From Methylacidiphilum caldifontis (GTDB taxonomy: Bacteria; Verrucomicrobiota; Verrucomicrobiia; Methylacidiphilales; Methylacidiphilaceae): a stretch of 64,000 bases of DNA. Below, in pieces: positions 8,843 through 17,663 of this stretch (position 1 is its first letter; each line of letters starts with the position of its first letter). The notes beneath the pieces were generated by a model. The model was not told the origin of the DNA. It saw nothing but the letters and a program-made list of their open reading frames with translations, and searched no databases. The stretch lies in assembly GCF_017310505.1 (NCBI RefSeq), contig NZ_CP065957.1, positions 682,001 to 746,000 on the forward strand, read 5' to 3'. Made by a program: the position numbers and the translations under genes.

Positions 8843-9778
8843 ATGAATTTTTTCAGCAAATCCTCTTTCAGGGCTGATTTATTTTTGATCCTGCTTGGAT
8901 TGTCATCCTTTTTTGTTTGGAAAATGCTGTTTGAAAGATCCTGCTATCAAAAAACTGAGGATGCTTATATGAGTTCTCATGTTTTGAGAATATCCTCGAA
9001 AGTTTCAGGTTACGTCGAGAAAGTGTTTGTAAATGATAATTGGAAAGTCAAAAAAGGTGAACTTTTGGTAAAAATTGATCCCAGGGATTACATCGCAAGA
9101 GTAGCGGTTGCGGATGCCATCAGAAAATTCGCTCAAAGCGAATGGTTAAGACTCCGTGAATTAAGTGTTGTCAATGCTTTAAGCGCTTTTAATTATGATC
9201 TTTCTTTAGCCTCAAACTTGATTACCCGATCCATTCTCCGCTTAGAAAGTCTTTCTCTTGGCTATACCGACATTTACAGTCCCATCCAAGGAAACATTAC
9301 CAACAAGATGGTCGAACAAGGTGATTACGTGAGCAGCGGTCAATATCTTTTTTCAATAGTTTCCGGGGATTTCTGGATTATTGGGAATTTCAAAGAAGGA
9401 CAGTTAAATAAAATCCGCCCGGGTCAACCAACCTGGATCAAAATTGATGCGTATCCCAACAGATGGCTATCGGCACATGTCGACAGCATACAAAAAGGGA
9501 CAAAAAATGCCTTTAGCCCTTATTCTTCTGAAGACCTTAGCCTTAATTACGTCAAAACTTCGCAGCGGATACCTATTAAAATACTCCTTGATGAAACGCT
9601 ACCTTCCGACTACTTGAACATTGGCCCTTGGATGACGGTAAAGGTTAAGATAAAAACAGCTGAAGACAACTACATTTATCCGTTAAGTATCCTTTGCTCC
9701 CTGCTTAGTTTAATAGGTTTATTCTTTTTGAGAACAATCGCCAAAAAATATTTGCCCAAGAAATTCTTCTACTTTTAG
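8843..9778 (+). CDS. HlyD/EmrA-type membrane fusion protein
   Basis: A periplasmic adaptor of 311 residues. An N-terminal anchor (about 10-28) is followed by the biotinyl-lipoyl-like half motif YMSSHVLRISSKVSGYVEKV and KKGELLVKIDPRDY. After a very short helical hairpin comes the second half (YSPIQGNITNKMVEQGDYVS, then SGQYLFSIV) and a beta-barrel part (FWIIGNFKEGQLNKIRPGQP). Unusually, a second hydrophobic segment closes the protein (about 281-300, PLSILCSLLSLIGLFFL). No inner-membrane transporter or TolC-like partner lies alongside. It ends 7 bp from the convergent secY stop. Confidence 0.85.
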   Translation: MNFFSKSSFRADLFLILLGLSSFFVWKMLFERSCYQKTEDAYMSSHVLRISSKVSGYVEKVFVNDNWKVKKGELLVKIDPRDYIARVAVADAIRKFAQSEWLRLRELSVVNALSAFNYDLSLASNLITRSILRLESLSLGYTDIYSPIQGNITNKMVEQGDYVSSGQYLFSIVSGDFWIIGNFKEGQLNKIRPGQPTWIKIDAYPNRWLSAHVDSIQKGTKNAFSPYSSEDLSLNYVKTSQRIPIKILLDETLPSDYLNIGPWMTVKVKIKTAEDNYIYPLSILCSLLSLIGLFFLRTIAKKYLPKKFFYF

Positions 9779-9785
9779 CTTGTCT

Positions 9786-11276
9786 TTATTTCTTAAAAAG
9801 AGAAACCGTAATGCCGGCAATAACAAGAATGCCAATAAAAGTGTATATCCATACTAGAGTCCTTTCCTTGGCAACATCGCTAGATATTGTTCCTACGGCA
9901 GCTTTGCTCAATTTCCTCTTTTTAAGAAATCCATCATAATTTCTCTGGAGTAAATAGGTTTCTGTTTGCCGCATTGTATCCAATATCACACCCACAACAA
10001 TCAGCAAACTTGTCCCCCCAAAAAACTGAGCTGTAATCGCAGGAATACCCAGCAAGTTCTGGACAACCATGGGCAATACAGCAAGGATAGACAAGAATAC
10101 AGCTCCGGCTAGCGTTAGTCTGGTCATGGAATAGTCGAGAAACTCGGAAGTCGGAGCTCCAGGCCTTATACCGGGAATAAACCCTCCATGCTTTTTCAAA
10201 TCATCAGCGATCTGTACGGGATTAAATTGGGTAGCAACCCAAAAATAGGAAAAGAAAAAAATCAGCACGACCGAAAGCGCATAATACAGAGAGCCTGCCG
10301 ACAAGGAGTTGGCAATCCTAGCAGCAGTTGCTGAATTAGGAACTAAAAACCCAATCAAGGTTGAAGGGAACAGAAGAATAGCTTGGGCAAAAATGATGGG
10401 CATCACCCCGGCATAGTTCACTTTTAAGGGTAAAAAAGAAGTTTGACCACCATAAATTCGGTTTCCCCTTACCTGTTTTGCGTAATGTATAGTAATTTTT
10501 CTCATCGCCTGAGTCATAGCCACAGTCGTAGCAATAACACCGAAGAGAAAAAGGAGAAGAAGGGCTATCAGGAAAGGACTTGAAGCGGTAATACTCGAAG
10601 GAGAAATGAGTTTCGACCATCCCTGGACAAGGCCAGCGGGTAAGCGAGCCAAAATGCCTATTGTAATAATCAAAGAGACCCCATTACCAATACCCTTATC
10701 CGAAATCTGCTCTCCCAACCACATGAGAAGCAAGGTTCCCGTGGTCAAACTAATCATGGTGATGAGTCTAAAACCCCAGCCAGGTTCAGGAACAAGTGGG
10801 CTGCCTAATTTTTCAATAATTCCATGAATTCCATGAAGCAAAGGAATGCTTTCAGGATTTTCAAAACCGATAGCGAGCAAATATCCCTGGAAAAGACACA
10901 ACAAAACGGTTAACATCCGAGCATACTGCGTCAATTTCTGTCTTCCTCCCTCTTCTCTAGCCAGTTTTCCCAGGGTTGGGACAACCGTTGTCAGCAGCTG
11001 CATCATAATGCTCGCACTGATATAAGGCATAACGCTGAGAGAAAAAATGGCACAATTTTCAAGTGCTCCACCACTAAAAAGATTGAGCATGCCCACAACA
11101 GACCCCTGGGCTTGCTGGTCAACAACGGTACGAAAAAACTCTCCAAGAACATTGGGATTTACTCCCGGAGTAGGAATTGCCGAGCCCAATCGAATTATAA
11201 TAATAACCCCTAGAGTAAAGAGTATCCTTGACCTGAGTTCTGGTATTTTAAAAATGTTAACGAAGGCTGACAGCAT
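9786..11276 (-). CDS. secY: preprotein translocase subunit SecY
   Basis: Central channel subunit of the Sec translocon in the inner membrane. The 496-residue sequence contains ten hydrophobic segments and family motifs such as RLGSAIPTPGVN near the N-terminus, the plug-region SGGALENCAIFSLSVMPYIS, MWLGEQISDKGIGNGVSLII, and the cytosolic loop KKHGGFIPGIRPG. It is the last gene of the ribosomal-protein cluster, after rplO, the usual spc-operon position. The adk, map, infA and alpha-operon genes that often follow are absent; instead the next gene is convergent and its stop lies 7 bp away. Confidence 0.98.
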   Translation of the reverse strand: MLSAFVNIFKIPELRSRILFTLGVIIIIRLGSAIPTPGVNPNVLGEFFRTVVDQQAQGSVVGMLNLFSGGALENCAIFSLSVMPYISASIMMQLLTTVVPTLGKLAREEGGRQKLTQYARMLTVLLCLFQGYLLAIGFENPESIPLLHGIHGIIEKLGSPLVPEPGWGFRLITMISLTTGTLLLMWLGEQISDKGIGNGVSLIITIGILARLPAGLVQGWSKLISPSSITASSPFLIALLLLFLFGVIATTVAMTQAMRKITIHYAKQVRGNRIYGGQTSFLPLKVNYAGVMPIIFAQAILLFPSTLIGFLVPNSATAARIANSLSAGSLYYALSVVLIFFFSYFWVATQFNPVQIADDLKKHGGFIPGIRPGAPTSEFLDYSMTRLTLAGAVFLSILAVLPMVVQNLLGIPAITAQFFGGTSLLIVVGVILDTMRQTETYLLQRNYDGFLKKRKLSKAAVGTISSDVAKERTLVWIYTFIGILVIAGITVSLFKK

Positions 11277-11381
11277 GAATTATTATCCACTTATCTTTTA
11301 TAACCTACTGTTTTATAACCTACTGTTTTATCAGTAATATATAGACAACTATTCAAGGGTAAGATTCAAGAGGAAATATTC

Positions 11382-11834
11382 TTAAGAATGGGATTTTATC
11401 AGTTCAATTTGCCCACCCGCTTTCTCAATCTTTTCTTTTGCGGTGGTACTTACAGCATGGACTCTAAAAACATACGGCCTGCTAACCTCTCCCATCCCCA
11501 GGATCTTTACCCCATCCCACTTTCCTTTAACCAATCCAAGCTTCCTAAGTAAAGTTTCATCAATCGTATTTTCTTCAATTCCCGCAATCGCTGAAAGATT
11601 AACAGGAGCATAAAAAACATGAAACCGCTTATTATTAAATCCTCTTTTAGGAATCCTTCGGATCAGGGGCATTTGTCCACCCTCAAAACCGATACGGATG
11701 GATCCCCCAGAACGTGCTTTCTGCCCCTTATGCCCTCTTCCGCTCGTCTTTCCATGCCCAGAACTCTCCCCACATCCCACTCTTTTCTTCCGTTTCTTAG
11801 CTCCAATGGCCGGTTTAACATCGTGTAGCATCAT
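11382..11834 (-). CDS. rplO: 50S ribosomal protein L15
   Basis: The N-terminal part shows the typical Gly/Arg-rich extension (GCGESSGHGKTSGRGHKGQ) followed by GGQMPLIRRIPKRGFNN. The globular domain ends in GGQIELIKSHS. The length of 150 residues is normal. It lies between rpsE and secY. The L30 gene (rpmD) that commonly separates S5 and L15 is missing, since only 21 bp lie between the two coding regions. Confidence 0.97.
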   Translation of the reverse strand: MMLHDVKPAIGAKKRKKRVGCGESSGHGKTSGRGHKGQKARSGGSIRIGFEGGQMPLIRRIPKRGFNNKRFHVFYAPVNLSAIAGIEENTIDETLLRKLGLVKGKWDGVKILGMGEVSRPYVFRVHAVSTTAKEKIEKAGGQIELIKSHS

Positions 11835-11855
11835 AATGCAATCCCTATCAATTTT

Positions 11856-12503
11856 TTATTCCGTAAAAGGTTGAGAGGAAAGATGGATTTCTTTACCTCT
11901 TTTATGCAAGACCTCATCTCTGGATTTTAACTGTAACAAAGCCTTAAATGTAGCTTTCGCAACATTATAAGGGTTTTTTGACCCTAACGACTTGGTTAAA
12001 ACATCTTTAATACCCGCAGCCTCTAGTATAGATCGGACAGTTACCCCCGCTATAACTCCTGTACCAGGGGAAGCAGGTTTCAATAAAACTTTTCCTCCAC
12101 TAAATTCACCAATGACTTCGTGAGGAATGGTATCGCCATTTCTAACAATCTGTTGCATTTTCTGCCTTGCACTTTCGGTTGCCTTTTTTACAGCGTCAGT
12201 CACTTCATTGGCTTTCCCAAAACCTATTCCGATCCGTCCAGCACGATCTCCGACAACCACCAAGGCTCCAAAACTGTAACGTCGGCCTCCTTTAACCACT
12301 TTGGCACACCGATTCACATGAATTACCCTATCCATGAGTTCTTCATGGTAAGACTCTTCCTGTTTAAAATCTCTTTTTTCAAACTGACGTCGAACCTTCT
12401 TTCGAGGCCCTTTCGGTTCAAGAATCTGTTCTTCTTCCTTTTGGTCTAGAGATTGTTTTTCTTCTAAAATAGTTGCCGATAAGTTAACGTCTTTGGGATT
12501 CAT
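11856..12503 (-). CDS. rpsE: 30S ribosomal protein S5
   Basis: The S5 double-stranded RNA-binding domain ([40 protein letters not shown]) and the C-terminal domain ([35 protein letters not shown]) are intact. At 215 residues it is longer than typical forms of about 165, because of a charged N-terminal extension of about 50 residues (acidic, then Lys/Arg-rich). The start lies 3 bp from the rplR stop, consistent with translational coupling. Confidence 0.97.
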   Translation of the reverse strand: MNPKDVNLSATILEEKQSLDQKEEEQILEPKGPRKKVRRQFEKRDFKQEESYHEELMDRVIHVNRCAKVVKGGRRYSFGALVVVGDRAGRIGIGFGKANEVTDAVKKATESARQKMQQIVRNGDTIPHEVIGEFSGGKVLLKPASPGTGVIAGVTVRSILEAAGIKDVLTKSLGSKNPYNVAKATFKALLQLKSRDEVLHKRGKEIHLSSQPFTE

Positions 12504-12506
12504 TCG

Positions 12507-12860
12507 TTAAAACTCCAATCCTTTTTCTCTAGCAGAATCTGCAAGAGCTTTAACCTTTCCATGATAGAGAAACCCTCCTCGATCGAAAACTACTTTGTGA
12601 ATGTTTTTTTCTAAGGCCCTTATCGCCAAAGCTTCTCCAATTTTGGCTGCCCCATCGATATTCGGTTTTATCTCAGAAAAGGCTTTTTCCATAGTAGATG
12701 CACAAGCAAGTGTACGGCCCTCTTCATCATTGATGAGCTGGGCATAAATATGCTTGTTTGAAAAATATACACTCAACCGCGGTCTTTCAGAAGATCCAAA
12801 AACTTTTTTCCTAATGCGCCGATGGCGTAGTTGCCTTGCATCCAATCTTGTCTTCTTCAT
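12507..12860 (-). CDS. rplR: 50S ribosomal protein L18
   Basis: This 117-residue protein contacts 5S rRNA. Family signatures are the basic N-terminus ([20 protein letters not shown]), [20 protein letters not shown] and the end [20 protein letters not shown] with AREKGLEF. It sits in spc-operon order between rplF and rpsE. Confidence 0.97.
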   Translation of the reverse strand: MKKTRLDARQLRHRRIRKKVFGSSERPRLSVYFSNKHIYAQLINDEEGRTLACASTMEKAFSEIKPNIDGAAKIGEALAIRALEKNIHKVVFDRGGFLYHGKVKALADSAREKGLEF

Positions 12861-12882
12861 AGTCTGTTTAGTGATCTCTCAT

Positions 12883-13422
12883 TTACTTTTGAGCCGTTTT
12901 ACCCGCTTTCCTACGGATAACTTCTCCTTCATATCTTATTCCTTTTCCTTTATAGGGTTCAGGAACATAAAATCCTCGAATATCCGCTGCCACCGCACCA
13001 ACCAAGCATTTGTCGATCCCCTCGATGGTTAATTTCGTATTGTCTTGAACCTTAACCGATATACTTTGAGGAATTTCATACACGACCGGATGTGAAAATC
13101 CCAGGTTCATGACTAACTTTTTGCCCTCTACCGCAGCTCTAAATCCAACTCCATTAATCTCCAGTTTCTTCTGAAAACCCTCATGTACCCCCATGACCGC
13201 ATTATATAACAAAGAGCGATGCAACCCATACATCGCCTTTGATTGCCGAGTATCAGAAGTGTTCTCTAAAATCAAAGAACCGTCTTTGAGTTGAACCTTT
13301 AAAAATTCGGGTAATCTGTGGGATAGTTTGCCTTTTTTCCCTTCTATGGTTACATTATTTCCCTCAATACTTACTTTTGTTCCCAACGGGAGTTTAATGG
13401 GCAATCTTCCAATTCTTGACAT
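12883..13422 (-). CDS. rplF: 50S ribosomal protein L6
   Basis: Two repeated L6 domains are visible. The start MSRIGRLPIKLPLGTKV and the C-terminal signature PEPYKGKGIRYEGEVIRRKA with GKTAQK are canonical. The length of 179 residues is standard. It is placed between rpsH and rplR with short gaps on both sides. Confidence 0.98.
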   Translation of the reverse strand: MSRIGRLPIKLPLGTKVSIEGNNVTIEGKKGKLSHRLPEFLKVQLKDGSLILENTSDTRQSKAMYGLHRSLLYNAVMGVHEGFQKKLEINGVGFRAAVEGKKLVMNLGFSHPVVYEIPQSISVKVQDNTKLTIEGIDKCLVGAVAADIRGFYVPEPYKGKGIRYEGEVIRRKAGKTAQK

Positions 13423-13435
13423 TTTCAGATCCTTT

Positions 13436-13822
13436 TTAATAAATGGCTAAAAGCAACTCTCCACCCAAACGTAGTTTTTTAGCTCTGTGACCCGCCATGA
13501 TCCCTTTTGGGGTAGAAAGTATGCATATTCCCAATCCTCTTAAAATATTAGGAATTTCTTTAGAACCCACGTACTGACGCAATCCTGGCTTACTAATCCT
13601 CTTTATCTTGGTGATGAGAGCGGGTTCTTTAATCACAACTTTCAACTCATACTTGTTTTTCCCTATCTCTATTTTTTCTATTTTCTCCAGGTAACCCTCA
13701 TCAAGCATCACTTGAGCAATTCTCTCCTTTAACAAAGAATGAGGCATCTTGACCTCTTTCTTCTTTACATAAGCCGCATTTTGTATAGCGGAACAAAAAT
13801 CAGCGATGGGATCGGTTGTCAT
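13436..13822 (-). CDS. rpsH: 30S ribosomal protein S8
   Basis: S8 binds the central domain of 16S rRNA and often acts as spc-operon repressor. The N-terminus TTDPIADFCSAIQNA and the C-terminal RNA-binding signature ILSTPKGIMAGHRAKKLRLG with GELLLAIY are clear. It has 128 residues. I did not identify an S8 operator structure. Confidence 0.97.
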   Translation of the reverse strand: MTTDPIADFCSAIQNAAYVKKKEVKMPHSLLKERIAQVMLDEGYLEKIEKIEIGKNKYELKVVIKEPALITKIKRISKPGLRQYVGSKEIPNILRGLGICILSTPKGIMAGHRAKKLRLGGELLLAIY

Positions 13823-13838
13823 ATTCTCTTTTATTAAA

Positions 13839-14024
13839 TTACCAACTGGCCTTCATTACGCCAGGAATTTCCCCCCATGAAGCAAGTTCTCTAAACTGAA
13901 TCCTACTCAATCCAAACTTTCGCATATAAGCTCTTCTTCGACCAGAAATTCTACACCGGTTGTATTTTCTTGTGCTGAATTTCGGTTTTCTCTTCTGCTT
14001 TTCAATCCATGCTTTAGTAGCCAT
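13839..14024 (-). CDS. rpsN: 30S ribosomal protein S14, short zinc-free form
   Basis: At 61 residues it has the size of the short S14 type (sometimes called S14Z), ending [27 protein letters not shown]. In zinc-binding S14 the motif is CxxC...CxxC. Here only C24 remains, and the other three positions are S27, S40 and Q43, so zinc coordination should be lost. Short sequence with missing cysteines is therefore a C-minus variant of the short lineage. It keeps its place between rplE and rpsH. Confidence 0.95.
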   Translation of the reverse strand: MATKAWIEKQKRKPKFSTRKYNRCRISGRRRAYMRKFGLSRIQFRELASWGEIPGVMKASW

Positions 14025-14046
14025 CTGTTTGTCTCCCCTCTATTTT

Positions 14047-14637
14047 TTAAGCCGATAACACAAGCGGCTTGCTTTTTTCTCCAATGAAAGGAAAACCCAT
14101 CGAAGAAAGAAGATCAATAGCTTCTTTCTTGGTTTTGGCCGTTGTCACGATTGTGATGTCAAAACCGATGTTCCTCTTTAAATTTTCGATATCTACCTCT
14201 GGAAAAATGGTATGATCTTTAACTCCAATCGTATAGTTTCCCTGGGCATCAAAAGACCGAGTAGGTAGCCCTCTAAAATCTCTGACCCGAGGCAATGCCG
14301 CCCAGACAAATCTTTCCAAAAACTCGTACATCCTCTCCCCCCTTAGCGTAACCTTACAACCAATTTCTTGTCCCTTTCTTAGCTTAAAATTAGAGATACT
14401 TTTTTTAGCCCTAGTTTTCACAGGCTTCTGTCCTGTAATAAGAGCCATCTCCTTAGCCGCCTCTTCTAAGGCTACCTTGATATCTCCCGATGAACCCATG
14501 CAACAGTTAAGGGTTATCTTTACAATCTTAGGCACCTCGTGAATGTTTTTATACCCGTTTTTCTCAATAAGATAGGGAACAACAACTTCCCGGTAGGCTT
14601 TCAAAAATTTAGGGACGTTACTTTTCATTCCACTCAA
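14047..14637 (-). CDS. rplE: 50S ribosomal protein L5
   Basis: L5 binds 5S rRNA and contacts P-site tRNA. Signatures include VPKIVKITLNCCMGSSGD, TGQKPVKTRAKKSISNFKLR, LPRVRDFRGLPTRSFDAQGN and the C-terminal FPEVDIENLKRNIGFDITIV. It has 196 residues, slightly longer than usual because of a short N-terminal extension. It is transcribed between rplX and rpsN. Confidence 0.98.
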   Translation of the reverse strand: MSGMKSNVPKFLKAYREVVVPYLIEKNGYKNIHEVPKIVKITLNCCMGSSGDIKVALEEAAKEMALITGQKPVKTRAKKSISNFKLRKGQEIGCKVTLRGERMYEFLERFVWAALPRVRDFRGLPTRSFDAQGNYTIGVKDHTIFPEVDIENLKRNIGFDITIVTTAKTKKEAIDLLSSMGFPFIGEKSKPLVLSA

Positions 14638-14695
14638 TAAACCTTTTGTTTTTCATTAACCAAAATAAAACCAATCTTTTTCCCGAGGGTTATTT

Positions 14696-15010
14696 TTAAG
14701 TCTCCTCTTTAGGCTGGCCTTTCTTTTTTTCCTGCTTCTTTTCCCATTTCGAAGCAAGCATCACATTGGAGATAGAAATAGCCGCTTCTCTTTCCACAAT
14801 GCCTCCTTGAGGATTATTCTGCGAGGGTCTTACCGCTTTTTTAATTATCTTGACCCCTTCAACCACTACCTTGTGGTTTTCCCTCAATACCTTGATGACT
14901 TTACCTCTTTTTCCCCGCTCACTGCCCGTGATAACCACGACCTCATCCCCTCTTTTAACATGACTCTTTTTCAAGGGAAGCAAGTTCTTTCTTTTATTTC
15001 TTTTATTCAT
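14696..15010 (-). CDS. rplX: 50S ribosomal protein L24
   Basis: A KOW motif ([20 protein letters not shown]) and the following [20 protein letters not shown] identify this assembly-initiator protein. The 104-residue sequence ends in a Lys/Glu-rich tail. Its start overlaps the rplN stop by four bases (ATGA), indicating coupled translation. Confidence 0.97.
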   Translation of the reverse strand: MNKRNKRKNLLPLKKSHVKRGDEVVVITGSERGKRGKVIKVLRENHKVVVEGVKIIKKAVRPSQNNPQGGIVEREAAISISNVMLASKWEKKQEKKKGQPKEET

Positions 15011-15372
15011 ACAACCTCCGGAGCAAGCGATAGAATTTTTATGAAATTCTTCTCGCGTAACTCCCGGGCAACGGGACCAAATATACGAGTCCCCCTGGGA
15101 TTAGATTCTTTATCAATAATGACAATAGCATTTTTGTCAAATTTAAGATAAGACCCATCATTCCTTCTAATTGGGCTCTTGGTCCGGACTACAACCGCTC
15201 TAACCACTTCTCCTTTCTTGACCGTCCCATTGGGTATAGCATCCTTTACCGAAGCAGTTATAATATCTCCAACCCTAGCGACCAGGGTTTTTCTTCCGAT
15301 AACTCCAATCATGGTCGCTTTTTTTGCCCCGCTATTATCGGCAACTTCTAACCAACTGCGGACTTGAAGCAT
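15007..15372 (-). CDS. rplN: 50S ribosomal protein L14
   Basis: Start [20 protein letters not shown] and end [20 protein letters not shown] (with LSLAPEVV) are canonical, and the 121-residue length is standard. It lies at the 50S-30S interface in the ribosome. It is the first gene of the classical spc group, but here it is continuous with the S10 group because rpsQ ends only 15 bp upstream. Confidence 0.98.
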   Translation of the reverse strand: MLQVRSWLEVADNSGAKKATMIGVIGRKTLVARVGDIITASVKDAIPNGTVKKGEVVRAVVVRTKSPIRRNDGSYLKFDKNAIVIIDKESNPRGTRIFGPVARELREKNFIKILSLAPEVV

Positions 15373-15387
15373 TTTTGACTCCCTTCT

Positions 15388-15681
15388 TTACGACTTCAAA
15401 ACTTCTACCACTTTCCATCTTTTCAACCGACTGAGAGGTCGACATTCCTGAATTCTGACAGTATCTCCTTCCTTGGCCAATCCCTCCTCATCATGCGCAT
15501 AAAATTTTTTTCTAACCACAACAATTTTCTTATATCTGGGATGAGCCTTATGCCTACTGACCATCACAACGGCGGTCTTTGCCATTTTCGTTGAAACCAC
15601 TTTCCCAATCTTTTCTTTAGGTTTACTCTGCTTAACTGCATTTTGGTTGGAGCGATTTTGAGTATCTAAACGTTCTTCCAT
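15388..15681 (-). CDS. rpsQ: 30S ribosomal protein S17
   Basis: The core [20 protein letters not shown] and [20 protein letters not shown] identify S17. An N-terminal polar extension of about 22 residues brings it to 97 residues, above the usual 80-88. It sits between rpmC and rplN. Confidence 0.96.
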   Translation of the reverse strand: MEERLDTQNRSNQNAVKQSKPKEKIGKVVSTKMAKTAVVMVSRHKAHPRYKKIVVVRKKFYAHDEEGLAKEGDTVRIQECRPLSRLKRWKVVEVLKS

Positions 15682-15694
15682 AGTATGCTCCCTT

Positions 15695-15910
15695 TTAGCT
15701 TAAATTTTCTGCCTTACTCTTCTCTTTAGATATAGTCTTTATCCTTGCGATCATCTTTTTCAACTCCTTAATACGCGAAGGTTTTTCCAAGGCAGCTGTC
15801 GATTTCTGCATCCGCAGCCGAAACAACTCTTCACGGCATTCCTGCTCTTTTGCTAAAAGCTCTTTTAATCCAAGTGCTCTAAGTTCAACGAGCTGATTTT
15901 TACTTTTCAT
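15695..15910 (-). CDS. rpmC: 50S ribosomal protein L29
   Basis: A small two-helix protein near the exit tunnel, 71 residues. The pattern [20 protein letters not shown] with [20 protein letters not shown] and the IARIKTI end is typical of L29. Start overlaps the rplP stop by four bases, as is common for this pair. Confidence 0.95.
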   Translation of the reverse strand: MKSKNQLVELRALGLKELLAKEQECREELFRLRMQKSTAALEKPSRIKELKKMIARIKTISKEKSKAENLS

Positions 15911-16332
15911 ACTTTAATCAACCTTTCCCGAGTTATAAACCGAGTATGAATCGGTAGCTTTGCTGCTGCCAGCCTCATTGACTCCTTGGCAACCTGTTCA
16001 GGTAGACCATCCAGTTCAAAAAGAATCCTTCCCGGTAGAACCACCGCAACCCAGAATGCAGGCTGCCCTTTTCCTTTACCCATACGCGTTTCTGGGGGTC
16101 TTGCGGTTACCGATTTATCAGGGAAAATCCTGATCCATAGTCTTCCTTTCCTCTTTACATTACGCATGATAGCTACGCGAGCTGCCTCAATCTGCGTGTT
16201 CGTAATCCATGCCCTTTCCAGGGCCTGCATTCCATATGAACCAAAAGCCAGCTCGGTCCCTCTCGTTGCACTTCCTTTCCGACTTCCCCGCTGACTCTTC
16301 CTGTATTTTACTCTTCGAGGCAATAGAGCCAT
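15907..16332 (-). CDS. rplP: 50S ribosomal protein L16
   Basis: The start [20 protein letters not shown] and the internal signature [20 protein letters not shown] followed by ILFELDG are canonical. It has 141 residues. L16 helps position the A-site tRNA. It is encoded between rpsC and rpmC in S10-operon order. Confidence 0.98.
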   Translation of the reverse strand: MALLPRRVKYRKSQRGSRKGSATRGTELAFGSYGMQALERAWITNTQIEAARVAIMRNVKRKGRLWIRIFPDKSVTARPPETRMGKGKGQPAFWVAVVLPGRILFELDGLPEQVAKESMRLAAAKLPIHTRFITRERLIKV

Positions 16333-16353
16333 ATCTTTCTCCCTTCAAATGAG

Positions 16354-17001
16354 TTAAACAACAGCTGTTGCGATGTCTTCTTTCCTACAGATCCATACTT
16401 TTACACCGATTTTACCGGCTACCGTTTTTGCTTCCGCAAACCCATAGTCAATATCAGCCCTTAATGAATGTAAAGGCACTTTTCCTTCATGATACCGTTC
16501 AGCTCTAGCGATTTCTGCTCCACCAAGCCGCCCTGCACACCTCACTTTGATACCTACCGCACCCGCATCCATGGTCAATTGAATCGCCCTTTTTATGGCT
16601 CTCCTGTAAGCCACTCTTCTTTCAATTTGCAGCGCTATGTTTTCAGCAACAAGTTGTGCCTCCAGTTCAGGATGTTTAACTTCTTTAACGTCAATTAAAA
16701 CTTCCCTCCCTTTTTCGACAAGATCCATGATCTCTTCTTTTATTTTATCCAGCTCGGCTGCTCTTCTTCCTATAACCAATCCTGGTCTTGCGGTATGGAT
16801 GTTTATTCTTACCCTATTACCGGCTCTTTCTATAACAATTTTCGATACAGCCGCCGATTCTAACCGTTTCTTTATAAATTTTCGAATCTGATAATCTTCC
16901 CAAATAAATCTTGGGAATGTCTTTTTGTCCGCATACCATATCGATCGCCACTGCCTGTTTATTGGCAACCGAAATATAATGGGATTAACTTTTTGACCCA
17001 T
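16354..17001 (-). CDS. rpsC: 30S ribosomal protein S3
   Basis: The N-terminus MGQKVNPIIFRLPINRQWRS, a KH domain (ARPGLVIGRRAAELDKIKEE) and the C-terminal GCAGRLGGAEIARAE-type segment (here RCAGRLGGAEIARAERYHEG) with SLRADIDYGFAEAKT are clear. The length of 215 residues is near normal. S3 forms part of the mRNA entry channel. Confidence 0.98.
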   Translation of the reverse strand: MGQKVNPIIFRLPINRQWRSIWYADKKTFPRFIWEDYQIRKFIKKRLESAAVSKIVIERAGNRVRINIHTARPGLVIGRRAAELDKIKEEIMDLVEKGREVLIDVKEVKHPELEAQLVAENIALQIERRVAYRRAIKRAIQLTMDAGAVGIKVRCAGRLGGAEIARAERYHEGKVPLHSLRADIDYGFAEAKTVAGKIGVKVWICRKEDIATAVV

Positions 17002-17021
17002 AATAATACCTTAATTAGTTC

Positions 17022-17360
17022 TTATTTTTCTTTTTCATCCAGGATAACACAGATATGACTTGTCCGCTTTCTTATTATCCCTGCACTACCCCGTGCTTTA
17101 GGTTGATACCGACGAAATTTAGGTCCTTCATCCACAAAAACTCTTTTTACATACAGATCTTGGGCCCTTAAATTATAATTATTTTCCGCATTGGCTATGG
17201 CCGAACCCAGAGTTTTTCGTATAAGCCGCGCTGCCTTCTTTGGATAAAAAGCCAGGACCTGGAAAGCATCGCGCGCATCCATGCCTTTTATGGAACGAGC
17301 AACATCCCTGGATTTGAAAGGGGATATTCGAGCCATTTTATACACTGCACGCACTTCCAT
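17022..17360 (-). CDS. rplV: 50S ribosomal protein L22
   Basis: This 112-residue protein lines the exit tunnel. Typical segments are SPFKSRDVARSIKGMDARDA, ARLIRKTLGSAIANAENNYN and the C-terminal beta-hairpin FRRYQPKARGSAGIIRKRTS. It lies 9 bp after the rpsS stop in transcription order. Confidence 0.97.
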   Translation of the reverse strand: MEVRAVYKMARISPFKSRDVARSIKGMDARDAFQVLAFYPKKAARLIRKTLGSAIANAENNYNLRAQDLYVKRVFVDEGPKFRRYQPKARGSAGIIRKRTSHICVILDEKEK

Positions 17361-17369
17361 ACTTTTCTC

Positions 17370-17645
17370 CTATTTGACTGAAGCCTTCTCTGTATGGGCA
17401 CCATGTTTCTTAAAGGTCCGCGTTGGAGCAAACTCCCCCAATCTATGGCCCACCATATTCTCGGTGACATAAACGGATTGAAAAGATTTTCCATTATGCA
17501 CAAGAAAAGTATGACCCACAAAATCGGGGATGATCATCGAACGGCGCGACCATGTTTTGATGGGTTTTTTTGCTGTTCCCATTTTTTCAATCTTCTCTAA
17601 TAAATGCTCATCTACAAAAGGACCCTTTTTAAGACTTCTGCCCAT
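17370..17645 (-). CDS. rpsS: 30S ribosomal protein S19
   Basis: [20 protein letters not shown], then [20 protein letters not shown] and [20 protein letters not shown] identify S19, which sits in the 30S head with S13. It has 91 residues and the standard position between rplB and rplV. Confidence 0.98.
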   Translation of the reverse strand: MGRSLKKGPFVDEHLLEKIEKMGTAKKPIKTWSRRSMIIPDFVGHTFLVHNGKSFQSVYVTENMVGHRLGEFAPTRTFKKHGAHTEKASVK

Positions 17646-17663
17646 AAACCATCTCCCTTTTGT

